DNA of 50,096 bases from Sulfurimonas sp. SAG-AH-194-I05 (GTDB lineage: Bacteria; Campylobacterota; Campylobacteria; Campylobacterales; Sulfurimonadaceae), in NCBI RefSeq assembly GCF_029215955.1, contig NZ_JAEMVA010000009.1, positions 1-50,096 of the forward strand, given 5' to 3'. A model generated the notes under the pieces. The model was given only the letters and a program-made list of their open reading frames with translations, ran no database searches and was not told the origin of the DNA. A program made the translations under genes and the position numbers. Below, piece by piece: positions 23,991 to 35,120 of the stretch (its first letter is position 1; each line of letters opens with the position of its first letter).

Positions 23991-25613
23991 ATGGATATAT
24001 TATCAAAAAATGCAACAGCAGAAGAGTCCATTCAAAAGATGTTAAACGCCTTGAAAAGTATGTCCTCAGATATAATCTTTGGCAAACAACTGCATTCTCT
24101 TCCAAACTGCTACTCTGTAAATTTACAGTCAGCTGATGCGCCAAAGTATATATATACAAATGGAAAAGGAACGAATGAACTCTCTTGTCGTGCGAGTGCT
24201 TTGGGTGAGTATATAGAACGGATGCAGACAAATAACTTTTTTATAGAATTTTATATGCAAAACAAAGATTTTTATCCAGATCAAAAAAAGTTCGCTGATA
24301 TAAATGCTTTTTTAAATCCAACATTAAATGCTTTTTATAATCCAAATAATGAACTCGAATTAGAAGATTTTTTAGATTTTAATACTAATGAGCAAGAACA
24401 AGTCATTTGTTTGCCTTTTATCAATCAATCAACAAATGAGAAAGTATATTTTCCAACAAACATCATCCATAACCTTTATGTCAGTAATGGATTAGCAACT
24501 GGTAATACACCACATGAAAGTAAAGTACAAGCCCTAAGTGAAATATTTGAAAGGTATGTAAAAATAAAAATAATTCGAGAAGGCTATTCTCTGCCTACCG
24601 TTCCTAAGGGTATAGTAAAGTCCTTCACAAAAGTAGATGAAGATATAAAATCTTTAGAAGCAAAAGGTTTTAAGCTTCAAGTTTTAGATGCATCTTTAGG
24701 TGGAGAATTTCCTGTAATTGCTATATCTTTAGTCGATCCAAATACGCATAGTTTATTTGTGTCTTTTGGTTGTCACCCTATTTTAGAAGTTTGTTTAGAG
24801 AGAACTATGACAGAATTAATGCAAGGACGAGGTGTAGAAGATTTAAATGCATTTGAGAAACCAAGTTTTAATGATGTTATTATAAATGATAACTTTAATA
24901 TAGAATCTCATTTTATAAATTCAGATGGCAAGATGAATTTCAAATTTTTAAATAGAAAAAGTCTTTTTGAATACACTCCTTGGGAATATGAAGGTTTAAA
25001 CAGTACACATGAATATAAATTCTTGTTAGAAATTTCAAAAAAAATGAATAAAGATATATATGTACGAGAATATAATTATTTGGGGTTTTACTCATGTCAA
25101 ATTATTGTGCCGAGCATTTCAGAGATTTATCCTGTAGATGATTTAGTTTATAATAATGCAAACAGAGGAAAAGAGATACGTGAAAATATTTTAAATTTTA
25201 AGACGCTTCCTATCGAAGATAGTATTGAAAAAGTTGAGCACCTGAGTGATGATGTAGATGTCGAAAAATACATTGGGGTACTGTTTCAAAATAACTTTAC
25301 ATTAGGAGATTTTAAAGCACAACTCTATCTGATGGTAGGTGACTTAGAGAGTGCTGTAGTATACTTTGAGTCATCATCAAAGAGAACTTCATATATACTA
25401 GCACAACTTTGTTATATACAAATAGAAGAACTAAATTTTGAAGATTATTACGATTCTTTATGTGATGTTTTTACAAAAGAAAAATTAGAAGAAGCGATGC
25501 ATATATTTAATGTGGATAATTACTTTATAGATATAGAATTTCATGATGAGTATATAAATATACAAAACTTATATGATAGACTAGCTTTAAAAAAACAAAG
25601 TATAAAAGTGTAG
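23991..25613 (+). CDS. ycaO: YcaO-domain protein (E. coli YcaO-like)
   Basis: This 540-residue protein resembles the stand-alone YcaO of E. coli, implicated in beta-methylthiolation of ribosomal protein S12 with RimO, not a peptide-antibiotic YcaO. The YcaO ATP-binding pattern is visible (LSCRASALGEYIERMQ, VQALSEIFERYVKIK, CLERTMTELMQGRG), and the C-terminal 130 residues are helical and TPR-like. No precursor peptide, dehydrogenase or transporter gene is nearby, which argues against a natural-product cluster. It is transcribed away from the maturation protease. Confidence 0.82.
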   Translation: MDILSKNATAEESIQKMLNALKSMSSDIIFGKQLHSLPNCYSVNLQSADAPKYIYTNGKGTNELSCRASALGEYIERMQTNNFFIEFYMQNKDFYPDQKKFADINAFLNPTLNAFYNPNNELELEDFLDFNTNEQEQVICLPFINQSTNEKVYFPTNIIHNLYVSNGLATGNTPHESKVQALSEIFERYVKIKIIREGYSLPTVPKGIVKSFTKVDEDIKSLEAKGFKLQVLDASLGGEFPVIAISLVDPNTHSLFVSFGCHPILEVCLERTMTELMQGRGVEDLNAFEKPSFNDVIINDNFNIESHFINSDGKMNFKFLNRKSLFEYTPWEYEGLNSTHEYKFLLEISKKMNKDIYVREYNYLGFYSCQIIVPSISEIYPVDDLVYNNANRGKEIRENILNFKTLPIEDSIEKVEHLSDDVDVEKYIGVLFQNNFTLGDFKAQLYLMVGDLESAVVYFESSSKRTSYILAQLCYIQIEELNFEDYYDSLCDVFTKEKLEEAMHIFNVDNYFIDIEFHDEYINIQNLYDRLALKKQSIKV

Positions 25614-25632
25614 TTCACAATCAATGTGAACT
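25612..25632. terminator. Hairpin between convergent ycaO and lysS
   Basis: AGTTCACA and TGTGAACT form a perfect 8-base stem around ATCAA, between the stops of ycaO and lysS. There is no T tract on either side, so termination is inferred from the stem and its position. Confidence 0.5.
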
Positions 25633-25640
25633 AACTATAA

Positions 25641-27155
25641 CTATTCTTCTTCTTGCTGTTTTTCTTCATGGTGAAGAGGTTTCATTGCAGGGAACAAAAG
25701 AACATCACGGATGCTATGCTCATTTGTAAGCAGCATAACAAGTCTATCTATTCCTATGCCTTGACCTGCTGTTGGAGCCATACCATAACTTAGTGCATCT
25801 ATGAAGTCTTCATCCATTTCATGCGCTTCATCATCACCAGCATCTTTAGCATCAACCTGTCCTTTGAATCTTTCGTATTGGTCTATTGGATCATTAAGCT
25901 CTGAAAAGGCATTCGCTATTTCACGTCCAGCTATGAAAAGTTCAAACCGTTCTGTAATAGTTGGGTTTGTATCATTTCTTCTCGCAAGTGGAGAAATTTC
26001 AACTGGGTACTCTGTAATAAAAGTAGGATCTATAAGTTTTTCTTCAACAAATTCGTCAAAAAGTTCACCTTGAAGTTGTCCTAGATTCATCCCTGGTTTA
26101 ACAGAAATATTTTTAGATTTTAAGTATGCTGTTATTGCTTCTATATCATTACATGATTCAGGAGGAACACCACCAATAGTAGTAAGTGATTCTATAAGTG
26201 GAATCTCTTGGAAATTTTCAAAGTTCACTTCCATATCATCATATGGTAGCATTGTTGGTAGGTTTAAGTGTTCAAAAAGGTATTTAAAATACTCTTTGGT
26301 AATTTCGATTAAATCTTTATATGTTTTATATGCCCAGTAAAATTCAATAGATGTAAATTCAGGGTTATGCGTAGCATCCATACCTTCGTTTCTAAAGTTA
26401 CGGTTAATTTCAAAAACTGCTTCAAATCCACCAACTATTAAACGTTTGAGGTAAAGCTCAGGTGCAATTCTTAAAAATCTATCGATTCCCAGTGCATTAT
26501 GATGTGTCACAAATGGTTTTGCATTTGCCCCACCAGCAATAGGGTGCATCATAGGAGTTTCAACTTCTAAGAACCCTTTATCTTCAAAGAAACGACGTGT
26601 AAGAGAGATTACCTTTGAACGCGTTTGAAATGTTTTACGAACCTCTGCATTCATAATAAGATCAAGGTATCTTTTTCTGTATCTGATCTCTTTATCTGTA
26701 ATTCCATGGAATTTCTCAGGAAGCGGTGCAATTGCTTTTGTTAAAAGTTTAAATGCAGAACAGTGTAGTGAAAGTTCCCCTTTTCCAGTTACAAATGGAA
26801 AACCACTTACTTCTACTATATCACCAACTTCAATGAGCTTTTTAAATACAGTATTGTAAAAACCTTCTGGTAAATGGTCACGTGTCACATAAACCTGAAG
26901 CATTCCACTTTCATCTTCTATTTTGATAAAACTCGCTTTTCCCATAATTCTAAAAAGTTTAATGCGTCCACTTACAATATAGTGACGCTTTTCATCTCTT
27001 TTGTCTTCTTTATGCTCAATATCAGCATTAACATTTAAATATTTTTCAATAGTTGTATTTCTTTGAGAGTCATTTGCGTAAGGATTAATTCCCTCTGCTC
27101 TTAGTAGTTCCGCTTTTTCGATTCTTTGTTGAACGAATTTATTTTCAAAAGCCAA
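25641..27155 (-). CDS. lysS: Lysyl-tRNA synthetase, class II
   Basis: This 504-residue enzyme charges tRNA-Lys. It has the N-terminal OB-fold anticodon domain (about 55-150), motif 2 ([20 protein letters not shown]) and motif 3 ([11 protein letters not shown]). The length is normal. It lies 35 bases after fur, matching the fur-lysS order of Campylobacter jejuni, and is probably the last gene of the unit. Confidence 0.97.
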   Translation of the reverse strand: MAFENKFVQQRIEKAELLRAEGINPYANDSQRNTTIEKYLNVNADIEHKEDKRDEKRHYIVSGRIKLFRIMGKASFIKIEDESGMLQVYVTRDHLPEGFYNTVFKKLIEVGDIVEVSGFPFVTGKGELSLHCSAFKLLTKAIAPLPEKFHGITDKEIRYRKRYLDLIMNAEVRKTFQTRSKVISLTRRFFEDKGFLEVETPMMHPIAGGANAKPFVTHHNALGIDRFLRIAPELYLKRLIVGGFEAVFEINRNFRNEGMDATHNPEFTSIEFYWAYKTYKDLIEITKEYFKYLFEHLNLPTMLPYDDMEVNFENFQEIPLIESLTTIGGVPPESCNDIEAITAYLKSKNISVKPGMNLGQLQGELFDEFVEEKLIDPTFITEYPVEISPLARRNDTNPTITERFELFIAGREIANAFSELNDPIDQYERFKGQVDAKDAGDDEAHEMDEDFIDALSYGMAPTAGQGIGIDRLVMLLTNEHSIRDVLLFPAMKPLHHEEKQQEEE

Positions 27156-27190
27156 TGTATTTCCTTAGTGTGTAGTTGTTTTTTTTAGTT

Positions 27191-27658
27191 TTAGCAGTTT
27201 TTACAAATGCCATATATTTGCATAGAATGGTCAGATATCTTAAAGCCAAGCTCTTTAGCAATAGACTCTTGACGATTTTCAATCTCTTCATCAACAAACT
27301 CTGTAATGTTTCCACATGCTGTGCAGATCATGTGGTCATGATGTTCTTTGGCTCCGAGCTCATATTTTTTTCCTTGTGCTCCAAAAGAGAGTGATGTTAC
27401 CATATTTGAATCTTCTAAAAGAGAAAGGGTTCTATAAATGGTAGCAATTCCTGTTTTTAAGTCAGGGAAATTATTTTGAATAAGATGATGTAATGATTCT
27501 GGAGTGAGATGTTCATCTGACTTATAAAGCGTTTCTAAAATAACTTCTCTTTGAATGGTGAACTTTAAAGAATTTTTTTTGAGAAGAGCTTTAAAATCTT
27601 CAAGTAGTTGTGTATATTTCACAGTTTTATCGCTGAAGTCTATAATAGTTTTTGACAT
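27191..27658 (-). CDS. fur: Ferric uptake regulator Fur
   Basis: This 155-residue regulator represses iron-uptake genes when bound to Fe2+. It has the winged-helix N-terminus (residues 20-90, ATIYRTLSLLEDSNMV as recognition region), the metal region EHHDHMICTACGNITEF and a C-terminal CKNC, so the structural zinc site has its two CxxC pairs. The order of motifs fits Fur rather than Zur. PerR is a possible alternative. It lies directly after cvpA. Confidence 0.92.
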   Translation of the reverse strand: MSKTIIDFSDKTVKYTQLLEDFKALLKKNSLKFTIQREVILETLYKSDEHLTPESLHHLIQNNFPDLKTGIATIYRTLSLLEDSNMVTSLSFGAQGKKYELGAKEHHDHMICTACGNITEFVDEEIENRQESIAKELGFKISDHSMQIYGICKNC

Positions 27659-28285
27659 TTAGTTATCCATATCTGGCATAGATTTTTTTAATTCTTTCAT
27701 GGTATTTGCAGCCATTTCTTGTACAGATTTATTTATAAGTTCATTTGCTTTTGTTTTTAAAGAAGTAGCACTAGAATCGATTTCTTTTGTAACTTCTACA
27801 GGGTCTAATTTCATAATATACGAACCAACTTCTACTAAAATAGGTACTAAAATACTTGTTTTTAAACTTGTCTCATCGAGAGATGTTTTAATAGCTTTAA
27901 TATTGTACATAGAATGTGTAATAACAGCAGCAATAAAAAAGAATTTACTTGCACCTAAAAGAAAACCAAAAAGTTTATCAACAGGACCAAGACCACTTAA
28001 AGAACAAAGTTGTTTAAAAGATAAGCCTATTCCAATCATAATAAGCCAAAATAGTGCTAAGGTAACAATAAACCCTGTAAATGCTACAGCTGAATTGTTG
28101 TCAAATTTAAAAATCAGATCACTTAAAAATAATCCAACACTATCGCCTAAACGTGAAGCTACAAAAATACCACCAACAATACCAATAAGACCAAACGCTT
28201 CTTTAAAAAAGCCATTTAATATACCTTTTAAACCAAGAAAAAGTATTACTAATGTAACTACAATATCGAAATAATTAATTTCCAT
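27659..28285 (-). CDS. CvpA family membrane protein
   Basis: This 208-residue protein has four hydrophobic segments in its first 140 residues and the CvpA-like start (YFDIVVTLVILFLGLKGILNGFFKEAFGLIG), followed by a polar helical tail rich in Lys and Ser. CvpA proteins are linked to colicin V export and envelope stress, but the exact role is unclear. Its start overlaps the cyclase gene by 11 bases, and its stop abuts the fur start. Confidence 0.85.
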   Translation of the reverse strand: MEINYFDIVVTLVILFLGLKGILNGFFKEAFGLIGIVGGIFVASRLGDSVGLFLSDLIFKFDNNSAVAFTGFIVTLALFWLIMIGIGLSFKQLCSLSGLGPVDKLFGFLLGASKFFFIAAVITHSMYNIKAIKTSLDETSLKTSILVPILVEVGSYIMKLDPVEVTKEIDSSATSLKTKANELINKSVQEMAANTMKELKKSMPDMDN

Positions 28286-29198
28286 TTATAGCTTCTGTAC
28301 ATACTCTGTTCTTTCCATCAGCCTTGGCTTGATAAAGTGCTTTATCTGCTCTTGCTATTAATGTATCAGGAGAATCTCCTCCTGTTAAAACAGTAGTTCC
28401 TATACTCACTGTTACATTAAGAGATTCACCTTTGTAAATAAGTTTATTTTGACTTATAAGCTTAAGAATCCTTTGTGCAATTTTTTGACAATGAATAGCA
28501 TCAATACGGTTGAGAACAAGTATAAATTCTTCACCACCATAACGAAAAATTTTATCTCCATCACGTAATGTTTTTTTCAAAATATGCGCAATGAAAATAA
28601 GTATTTTATCTCCTGCAATATGTCCATACGTATCGTTTATCTTTTTAAAATCATCTATATCTAAAATGAGTAAGTGAAGTTCATAGGGTATTGTCTTTGG
28701 TGTACAAATATTTGTTAAGTGTGTAGATAAAGCACGTCGATTAAAAACTTTTGTAAGGGCATCAAGGTTTGATTCTTTTTCTAATGTTTTTACCTGCGAT
28801 GTTAGTTTTGTGATTATATCGTTAGCTTTACCAACTTCATCCATCATATGGTCTTGTATGTCATTGAATTTTTTCGTTATCTCGGGAATATTTATCATGT
28901 TGTCAGAACACTCTGTTAAAGTTTCTTCATGCATTTGTGTTAATTGTTCAAATTTTTCATTTGAATACTTATAAGAAGAGATACTTTTTTTTGCTATCTC
29001 TTTATAAGCATCATCAAAAGCAGATTTAGCGTGTTCGATAGAGTCTATTTTATCATCAGAAATATTAGATACTACATCAATTGCATTTCTAAGGTACTCT
29101 ACAACTTGTTCTTTACTGGCGTTTGTTTGGCTATCAATGTTCTCAAGTAAGTTTTGATACATTTGAGTTACAAGAGATTTTAAATCATCTTTTTCCAT
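28275..29198 (-). CDS. Diguanylate cyclase (GGDEF), cytoplasmic
   Basis: This 307-residue protein makes c-di-GMP. Residues 1-145 are helical and coiled-coil-like with no membrane segment; residues about 145-305 are a GGDEF domain with YGGEEF as active-site loop and RDGD five residues before it, the product-inhibition site. No known sensor domain is visible. It heads the minus-strand operon with cvpA, fur and lysS. Confidence 0.92.
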   Translation of the reverse strand: MEKDDLKSLVTQMYQNLLENIDSQTNASKEQVVEYLRNAIDVVSNISDDKIDSIEHAKSAFDDAYKEIAKKSISSYKYSNEKFEQLTQMHEETLTECSDNMINIPEITKKFNDIQDHMMDEVGKANDIITKLTSQVKTLEKESNLDALTKVFNRRALSTHLTNICTPKTIPYELHLLILDIDDFKKINDTYGHIAGDKILIFIAHILKKTLRDGDKIFRYGGEEFILVLNRIDAIHCQKIAQRILKLISQNKLIYKGESLNVTVSIGTTVLTGGDSPDTLIARADKALYQAKADGKNRVCTEAINGN

Positions 29199-29341
29199 TA
29201 AATCCAGTTCCTTGTGTATAAATAAATATATTTTTGTAATTATACTGATAGTATCATGAAAGACAGCTTATGGTCTTAAAGTAAGTGCTATTTTAGGTAT
29301 ATTAAGATAAAATGCACAAAATTATGAAATAAGGTATTATT

Positions 29342-30688
29342 ATGAGTATTTGGAGTCCATCAAGTTGGAGAGAAAAACCAATTTTGCAACAACCAACTTA
29401 TCCAAACAAAGACGAGCTTAATCGAGTTCTATCTGAGTTAAAAAATTATCCACCACTAGTATTTGCAGGCGAAGCACGTTCACTTAAAAGCCAATTAGCA
29501 AATGTAGCTAATGGGGAAGCTTTTTTACTTCAAGGTGGAGATTGCGCTGAAAGTTTTAGTGAATTTCATGCTGATAATATTCGCGACAGTTTTAAGGCAA
29601 TGATGCAAATGGCAGTTGTAATGACGTATGCTGGTGGTCTACCTGTTGTTAAAGTTGGACGTATGGCAGGGCAGTTTGCTAAACCTCGTTCATCTGACAC
29701 TGAAACGTTTGATGGTGTTACTTTAGCTTCATACCGTGGTGATATTATTAATGGTTCTGAGTTTACTAAGACTGCTCGAGTACCTGACCCTGAGAGAATG
29801 ATTCGTGCCTATAATCAAGCTTCATCTACACTTAACTTACTTCGTGCTTTTGCAACTGGTGGTATGGCTGACTTAAACCAAGTACACCAATGGACACAAG
29901 ATTTTGCACACCAAGGTGAAGTTACTAAAAAGTATGAGCAACTTGCAGAAGAGATTGGAAAATCGTTAAAATTTATGGAAGCATGTGGTATTACTTCTAA
30001 AACATATAAAACACTTGGCGAAACTGATTTTTATACTTCGCATGAGGCTTTATTACTTCCCTATGAAGAAGCTTTTACAAGAAAAGATTCTTTAACCGAT
30101 GATTGGTACGATACATCTGCTCACATGTTATGGATAGGTGATAGAACTCGTCAACTTGATGGTGCACATGTAGAGTTTTTAAAAGGTGTTAAAAATCCTA
30201 TTGGCGTAAAAGCTGGACCAACTATGGATCCACAAGACCTTATTAAACTTGCACATGCACTTAACCCTGAGAATGAAGCAGGACGTTTAAATGTTATCGT
30301 TCGTATGGGTGCTGGAAAAGTGGGAGATGGATTACCTAACTTAATTCGAGCAGTCGAAAAAGAGGGACTTAAAGTAGTTTGGTCATGTGACCCAATGCAT
30401 GGAAATACAATTAAGTCTTCAAACAACTATAAAACACGCCCTGTTGATGCAATTTTAACTGAAATGAAAGAGTTCTTTCAAATTCATAAGGCTGAGGGTA
30501 CACATGCGGGTGGTGTTCATTTAGAGATGACGGGTAAAAATGTTACTGAGTGTATCGGTGGTAGTTTTACTGTTACGGAGGAAGATTTATCTTCTCGTTA
30601 TCACACACATTGTGATCCAAGACTCAATGCTGACCAAGCTTTAGAATTAGCATTTTTAATTGCTGACTCTTTAAAAGAAGCGCACTAA
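29342..30688 (+). CDS. aroF: Class II 3-deoxy-D-arabino-heptulosonate 7-phosphate (DAHP) synthase
   Basis: This 448-residue enzyme joins phosphoenolpyruvate and erythrose 4-phosphate in the first step of the shikimate pathway. It is of the plant and Helicobacter type (class II): [41 protein letters not shown] and GGVHLEMTG are all present, including the Cys and the metal ligands. It stands alone with its own ribosome site (TAAGG) and is followed by a hairpin. Confidence 0.96.
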   Translation: MSIWSPSSWREKPILQQPTYPNKDELNRVLSELKNYPPLVFAGEARSLKSQLANVANGEAFLLQGGDCAESFSEFHADNIRDSFKAMMQMAVVMTYAGGLPVVKVGRMAGQFAKPRSSDTETFDGVTLASYRGDIINGSEFTKTARVPDPERMIRAYNQASSTLNLLRAFATGGMADLNQVHQWTQDFAHQGEVTKKYEQLAEEIGKSLKFMEACGITSKTYKTLGETDFYTSHEALLLPYEEAFTRKDSLTDDWYDTSAHMLWIGDRTRQLDGAHVEFLKGVKNPIGVKAGPTMDPQDLIKLAHALNPENEAGRLNVIVRMGAGKVGDGLPNLIRAVEKEGLKVVWSCDPMHGNTIKSSNNYKTRPVDAILTEMKEFFQIHKAEGTHAGGVHLEMTGKNVTECIGGSFTVTEEDLSSRYHTHCDPRLNADQALELAFLIADSLKEAH

Positions 30689-30700
30689 CCTTGTAACTGA

Positions 30701-30724
30701 TTTCCACATGTTAGCATGTGGAAA
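30701..30724. terminator. Perfect 10-base-stem hairpin between convergent genes
   Basis: TTTCCACATG and CATGTGGAAA form a perfect inverted repeat around TTAG, between the ends of the DAHP synthase and uup genes. No T tract follows. The arm sequence TTTCCACATG also occurs singly at 27309, 31525 and 40359, which is unusual for a plain terminator. Confidence 0.55.
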
Positions 30725-30737
30725 TAGCGTCTATTAC

Positions 30738-32684
30738 TTAACTATTAATCTCTTCTTCTTTTTCTTGAATTTCTAGTAAGGCTTCAACCTTTAATTCATA
30801 AAGTTCTTCAAGCTCCTGTAACTCTTTTGCTAAAGCAGTTAATCCTAACTCTTCATAACATTTTGGATCAGCTAAACAGTTGTTTTTTTCTTCTATTTTA
30901 CTTTCTAAGGCATCTATTTCTTGAGGAAGTTTTTCTAAGGCTATTTTCTCTTTAAAAGTTAGTTTGAGTTTTTTAGGTTTTTCTAGTGTTTTCTCTGTAT
31001 TTTTTGCTTGATTCCCACATGCTAAGGCTTCCATAGAATCTAATTCTTTTAACTCTTTTTCAAGTTCGAGGTACTCCGAATATTGTTGATGTGATTCTTC
31101 TATATGTTTATTTGCTTTAAATATAAAAAGTTTTTTAGCAATTTTGTCTACAAAATATCTATCATGGCTTACAATGATTACAGCACCAGAAAAGTTTGTA
31201 AGTTGTTCTTCTAAAATATTGATAGTTGGAATATCTAAATCATTTGTAGGTTCATCTAAAATAAGAATATCAACTTCTAAGGTAAAGAGTAGGGCAAGGG
31301 CAATTCTGTTTTTTTCTCCACCGCTCAAAATACCGATTTTCTTTTCTAAAAATTCTCTTGGAAAAAGAAAATTTTTAAGGTACCCATAAACATGCATGTC
31401 TTTTCCACGCACACTGACTCTATCTCCCCCATGTGGACAAAAGGTTTCCATGAGATTTTTTTCATCATCAAGCATTTCTCTATGTTGATCGAAATAGCCT
31501 ATTTTAAATTCACCTTGCTTTATGTTTCCACATGTTGGTTCTAGTCTTCCAAGAAGGGCTTTGAGTAAAGTAGATTTTCCACTTCCATTTGGTCCTACTA
31601 TGGCTATAACATCTTTTTGAAGTATACGTGTTGTGAAGTTTTTTAGAAGTTCTTTATCTCCTAATGTAAGTCCTAGATTTTCAACTTCAAAAAGCATTTT
31701 TTGTTTGTTTATACTTTTATCACGGTTAAAATGCTTTGCTTCTCGTTGTAACTCAACTGACATTTTACGTATTTTTGCAGGGTTATTTTTAGAGTCTTCA
31801 CGTAAAGTCATTAAACGTTCTTTGCGTCCCTCATTTCTTTTGAGTCTTGCACGGACACCTCTCGCATACCAAGCATTTTCTCGCTTAAGCACATCAAGCA
31901 GATTATCATGTTGTTTTTGAAGTGTACGAATCCATTCTGCTTTTTGTGTAAGGTAGTTACTGTAACCACCCGTATATTCACGAAGGGAACAGTCTTCAAC
32001 TTCTATAGATTTTGTTGCGATTTTATCGATGAAGTATCTATCATGTGAGATGAAAACAAGAGTAAACTTTTCTCTTAAAATAAGTTCTTCTAAAAACTCA
32101 ACCATATAAACGTCAAGGTGATTGGTAGGCTCATCAAGAAGTAAAATATCTGGTTTTTGTAAGAGTAGGGAGGCAAGAGCAACACGACGTTGTTCCCCAC
32201 CACTAAGTAAATCAATAGGTTTATTCTCATACTGCTTTAAATCAAAATGCTGGATGATACGTTCTATTTTATCATCTAAGTTCCAAGCATTATGGTGCTC
32301 AAGATAACGTCCAACTTTTTCATGTGCATCAATGAGTTTTTTATCATCAAAGTTGTCTGCAAGTTCAAGAGAAAGGGTGTTATATAGCTTTTTGGCATCA
32401 TTTAACTCTTTTAAACCATCTTCTACAGCTTGACGTACAGTATGCCCATCTTTAAAGTTGGGTCTTTGGTCAAGCATTTTAACTTCTAAATCACTTTTTG
32501 TAATTCTGTCTCCAGCATCATGTTCAAGTGTTCCATTTATAATTTTCATCAGAGTAGATTTACCACTCCCATTTTTACCAATGATAACAATACGTTCACC
32601 TTCATCTACGTGAAAATTAACTTCTTTGAGTATATGTTGTGCGGAGTAGTGTTTTGAGATGTTTTGTAGGTCTATGAGTGCCAT
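30738..32684 (-). CDS. uup: ABC-F family ATPase, Uup type
   Basis: This 648-residue soluble protein has two ATP-binding cassettes (GKNGSGKST with LSGGEQRR; GPNGSGKST with LSGGEKNR) joined by a charged linker (about residues 240-320), and a C-terminal coiled coil (from about 560), as in Uup. It has no membrane domain. ABC-F proteins act at the ribosome; Uup is linked to ribosome assembly and to tolerance of DNA branch structures. The length suits Uup better than EttA. Confidence 0.9.
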   Translation of the reverse strand: MALIDLQNISKHYSAQHILKEVNFHVDEGERIVIIGKNGSGKSTLMKIINGTLEHDAGDRITKSDLEVKMLDQRPNFKDGHTVRQAVEDGLKELNDAKKLYNTLSLELADNFDDKKLIDAHEKVGRYLEHHNAWNLDDKIERIIQHFDLKQYENKPIDLLSGGEQRRVALASLLLQKPDILLLDEPTNHLDVYMVEFLEELILREKFTLVFISHDRYFIDKIATKSIEVEDCSLREYTGGYSNYLTQKAEWIRTLQKQHDNLLDVLKRENAWYARGVRARLKRNEGRKERLMTLREDSKNNPAKIRKMSVELQREAKHFNRDKSINKQKMLFEVENLGLTLGDKELLKNFTTRILQKDVIAIVGPNGSGKSTLLKALLGRLEPTCGNIKQGEFKIGYFDQHREMLDDEKNLMETFCPHGGDRVSVRGKDMHVYGYLKNFLFPREFLEKKIGILSGGEKNRIALALLFTLEVDILILDEPTNDLDIPTINILEEQLTNFSGAVIIVSHDRYFVDKIAKKLFIFKANKHIEESHQQYSEYLELEKELKELDSMEALACGNQAKNTEKTLEKPKKLKLTFKEKIALEKLPQEIDALESKIEEKNNCLADPKCYEELGLTALAKELQELEELYELKVEALLEIQEKEEEINS

Positions 32685-32848
32685 GTAACTCTTTTATTTT
32701 TATTTGTCTAATAATATCTTTATCTGAGTTAATAGGTGCTTATTTTAAGAATGGCTTGAAATAGAGATATCAAAGTTATTTGAAATTTTTGATATTTAGG
32801 TACAATAAGATAGAGATATAAATATAAATATAAATTATGGAATAATTA

Positions 32849-35005
32849 ATGAAACATGCAGTACATGAATATACAACAAATGATAAGTTAAAGGATTGGA
32901 TTCATTCTTACACACTAACAAATTCCATTTTAATTCAAATATTTAGTGGTGTTCTTGATACAAAAATTGTTCAAAATGTTCTCAATATACTTAGAAAAGA
33001 AATACCAGAAGCAATTGTAATTGGTGCTTCAACAAGTGGCGAAATATTGGATGGAACTATGAAAGAAGAGACTATCATTATATCTATATCTATGTCTATC
33101 TTTGATAAAACAATCTTAAAAAGTATGCATGCAATAGGTAAAGATTCAAAAGAGATGGGTCATGATGTTGTTAGTGCTATCATTGAGGATGATACAAAAT
33201 CTATAATTATGTTTGCTGATGGGTTAAAATGTAATGGAGATGAAATACTCTATGGATTAGAAGATGTTGTTTCTGATGATATTGTTGTTTCAGGTGGGAT
33301 GTCAGGAGATAATGGAAACTTTGAAAAAACTTTTTGTATTCATGGAGATAAAATATTTGAAGCTGGTATTGTTGCTGTTTCTCTTTCGAATCCAACACTA
33401 GAGGTCTTTCGTACGTATAATTTAAGTTGGAGACCCATTGGTAAAAGAATGAAAATTACTAAATCTAAGGGTAATATTATTTATGAACTTGATAATAAAC
33501 CTATAAAGGAAATATACTCTAAATATTTAGGGAGTCAAGTAGTTGCGCACATGCCAGCTTCAACTATTGAGTTTCCTCTCATTATAAATGAAAATAATAT
33601 AGACATTGCTAGGTCTATGATTGCTTTAACTGATGACAATGGAATAATGTATGCCGGTGCAATTCCAAAAGGTAAAGAAGTACGATTTGGAATAGGAAGT
33701 CCTAGTATGCTAGCACAATCAGCAAATAAAACTTACTCTATCGCTTCTCAACAATCAATAGAAGGTTTGTATATATATTCGTGTTCGGCTAGAAAAATGT
33801 TTATTGGTAGAGAGTTGGAGTCTGAATTTACACCACTTGCAACCATAGCTCCTCTCGTTGGTTTTTTTACATATGGAGAGTTTTATCATGGATATAAAAG
33901 TAATAAGCTACTGAATATAACAACTACTACTCTTGGTCTTGCTGAATATAGTGATATAAAAAACCATCATTGTAAAGAACATAAAGAATTAAACGATGAT
34001 AGTCTTACTATTAATGCATTAATGAATTTAGTAGAGATGACGAATAAAGAAAATGAGGAATATGCTCAAGAACTACAAAAACAAAAAGAACTCTATGCCC
34101 TTGTCTTTAAAAATACTTTAAGTGGAGTAATGATTATTGATATAGAAACTAATAAGTTTATTGATTGTAATGAAAATGCCATTAAAATTTTGAAATGTGA
34201 CTCTAAAGAGAGTGTTCTTAATCTCCACCTATCTCAAGTATCCCCGGAGTATCAAGCAGATGGACGATTAAGTAGTGAGAAGTTTGATGAAATGAATGCG
34301 ATAGCTGTGAAGAATGGTTCACACACTTTTGAATGGGTACACTTAACAAAAATATCAGAAGAAATTTGGATAGAAGTGGTACTTACTCCTATTGTACTCG
34401 ATGATAAAAAAGTTTTACATGTTGTTTGGAAAGATATAGCTAAGAGAAAAGAATCTGAGGCAGAAATCATAAAACAAAAAAATTTATTAGACTACCAAGC
34501 ACATCATGATGGGCTAACTGGGTTGCCTAATAGAACTTTATTTTATCATAGGTTGCAACAAGCTATTAAAAAAGGAAAGGGTCAACAAGGTATATTTACA
34601 GTTTTATTTATTGACCTAGATGGATTTAAAACAGTTAATGATACGCATGGTCACGATATTGGAAATAAGACACTTCAAGAAGTTTCACGAAGATTTAAAA
34701 ATGCAATTCGTAGAGAAGACACCTTAGCAAGGCTAGGAGGAGACGAATTTAGTATTTTAACTGAAAGCTTAATAAAAAAAGAAGACGCGGTACTGTTAGC
34801 AAAAAAAGTTCTTATGAGTTTAGATAGGGTACTACTTATTGAGCAACTCGAGTTGAAACTCTCATGTAGTATAGGTCTTAGTTGTTACCCTGATGATGGA
34901 ATAGAAATGGATGAATTATTAATAAATGCAGACAAAGCAATGTATACAGCTAAAGACAATGGTAAAAATAATGTTGAAGTTTATAAGAAGATTATAAATA
35001 AATAA
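32849..35005 (+). CDS. FIST-PAS-GGDEF sensory diguanylate cyclase
   Basis: This 718-residue protein has a FIST_N domain (about 25-220), FIST_C (about 225-375), a coiled coil, a PAS domain (about 410-525) and a C-terminal GGDEF domain (about 545-715) with RLGGDEF and the inhibitory site RRED five residues before it. FIST is a small-ligand sensor domain thought to bind amino acids or similar. No membrane segment is seen, so sensing is cytoplasmic. A possible TACAAT box is at 32801-32806. It ends 115 bases before a giant secreted adhesin in the same direction, suggesting that the c-di-GMP it makes controls adhesion. Confidence 0.9.
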   Translation: MKHAVHEYTTNDKLKDWIHSYTLTNSILIQIFSGVLDTKIVQNVLNILRKEIPEAIVIGASTSGEILDGTMKEETIIISISMSIFDKTILKSMHAIGKDSKEMGHDVVSAIIEDDTKSIIMFADGLKCNGDEILYGLEDVVSDDIVVSGGMSGDNGNFEKTFCIHGDKIFEAGIVAVSLSNPTLEVFRTYNLSWRPIGKRMKITKSKGNIIYELDNKPIKEIYSKYLGSQVVAHMPASTIEFPLIINENNIDIARSMIALTDDNGIMYAGAIPKGKEVRFGIGSPSMLAQSANKTYSIASQQSIEGLYIYSCSARKMFIGRELESEFTPLATIAPLVGFFTYGEFYHGYKSNKLLNITTTTLGLAEYSDIKNHHCKEHKELNDDSLTINALMNLVEMTNKENEEYAQELQKQKELYALVFKNTLSGVMIIDIETNKFIDCNENAIKILKCDSKESVLNLHLSQVSPEYQADGRLSSEKFDEMNAIAVKNGSHTFEWVHLTKISEEIWIEVVLTPIVLDDKKVLHVVWKDIAKRKESEAEIIKQKNLLDYQAHHDGLTGLPNRTLFYHRLQQAIKKGKGQQGIFTVLFIDLDGFKTVNDTHGHDIGNKTLQEVSRRFKNAIRREDTLARLGGDEFSILTESLIKKEDAVLLAKKVLMSLDRVLLIEQLELKLSCSIGLSCYPDDGIEMDELLINADKAMYTAKDNGKNNVEVYKKIINK

Positions 35006-35091
35006 AGTACTCATTTATGCCCTCATTAAAATAAAAATTATTTATGTACTTGAGTACAATAGATTTGTTTTCTAAATTCTACTATTATTAC

Positions 35092-35097
35092 TATAAT
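35092..35097 (+). promoter_or_regulatory. Putative -10 box of the adhesin gene
   Basis: TATAAT lies 23 bases before the adhesin ATG, in a very AT-rich gap; AAGGA (35110-35114) is the ribosome site. This suggests transcription separate from the FIST-PAS-GGDEF gene. Confidence 0.45.
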
Positions 35098-35120
35098 TAA
35101 TAATATATCAAGGATTTACC

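Noticed and set aside
23991..25613. YcaO as core of a peptide natural-product cluster
   Set aside because: No precursor peptide, dehydrogenase or exporter gene is nearby, and the TPR-like C-terminal part fits the housekeeping E. coli type.
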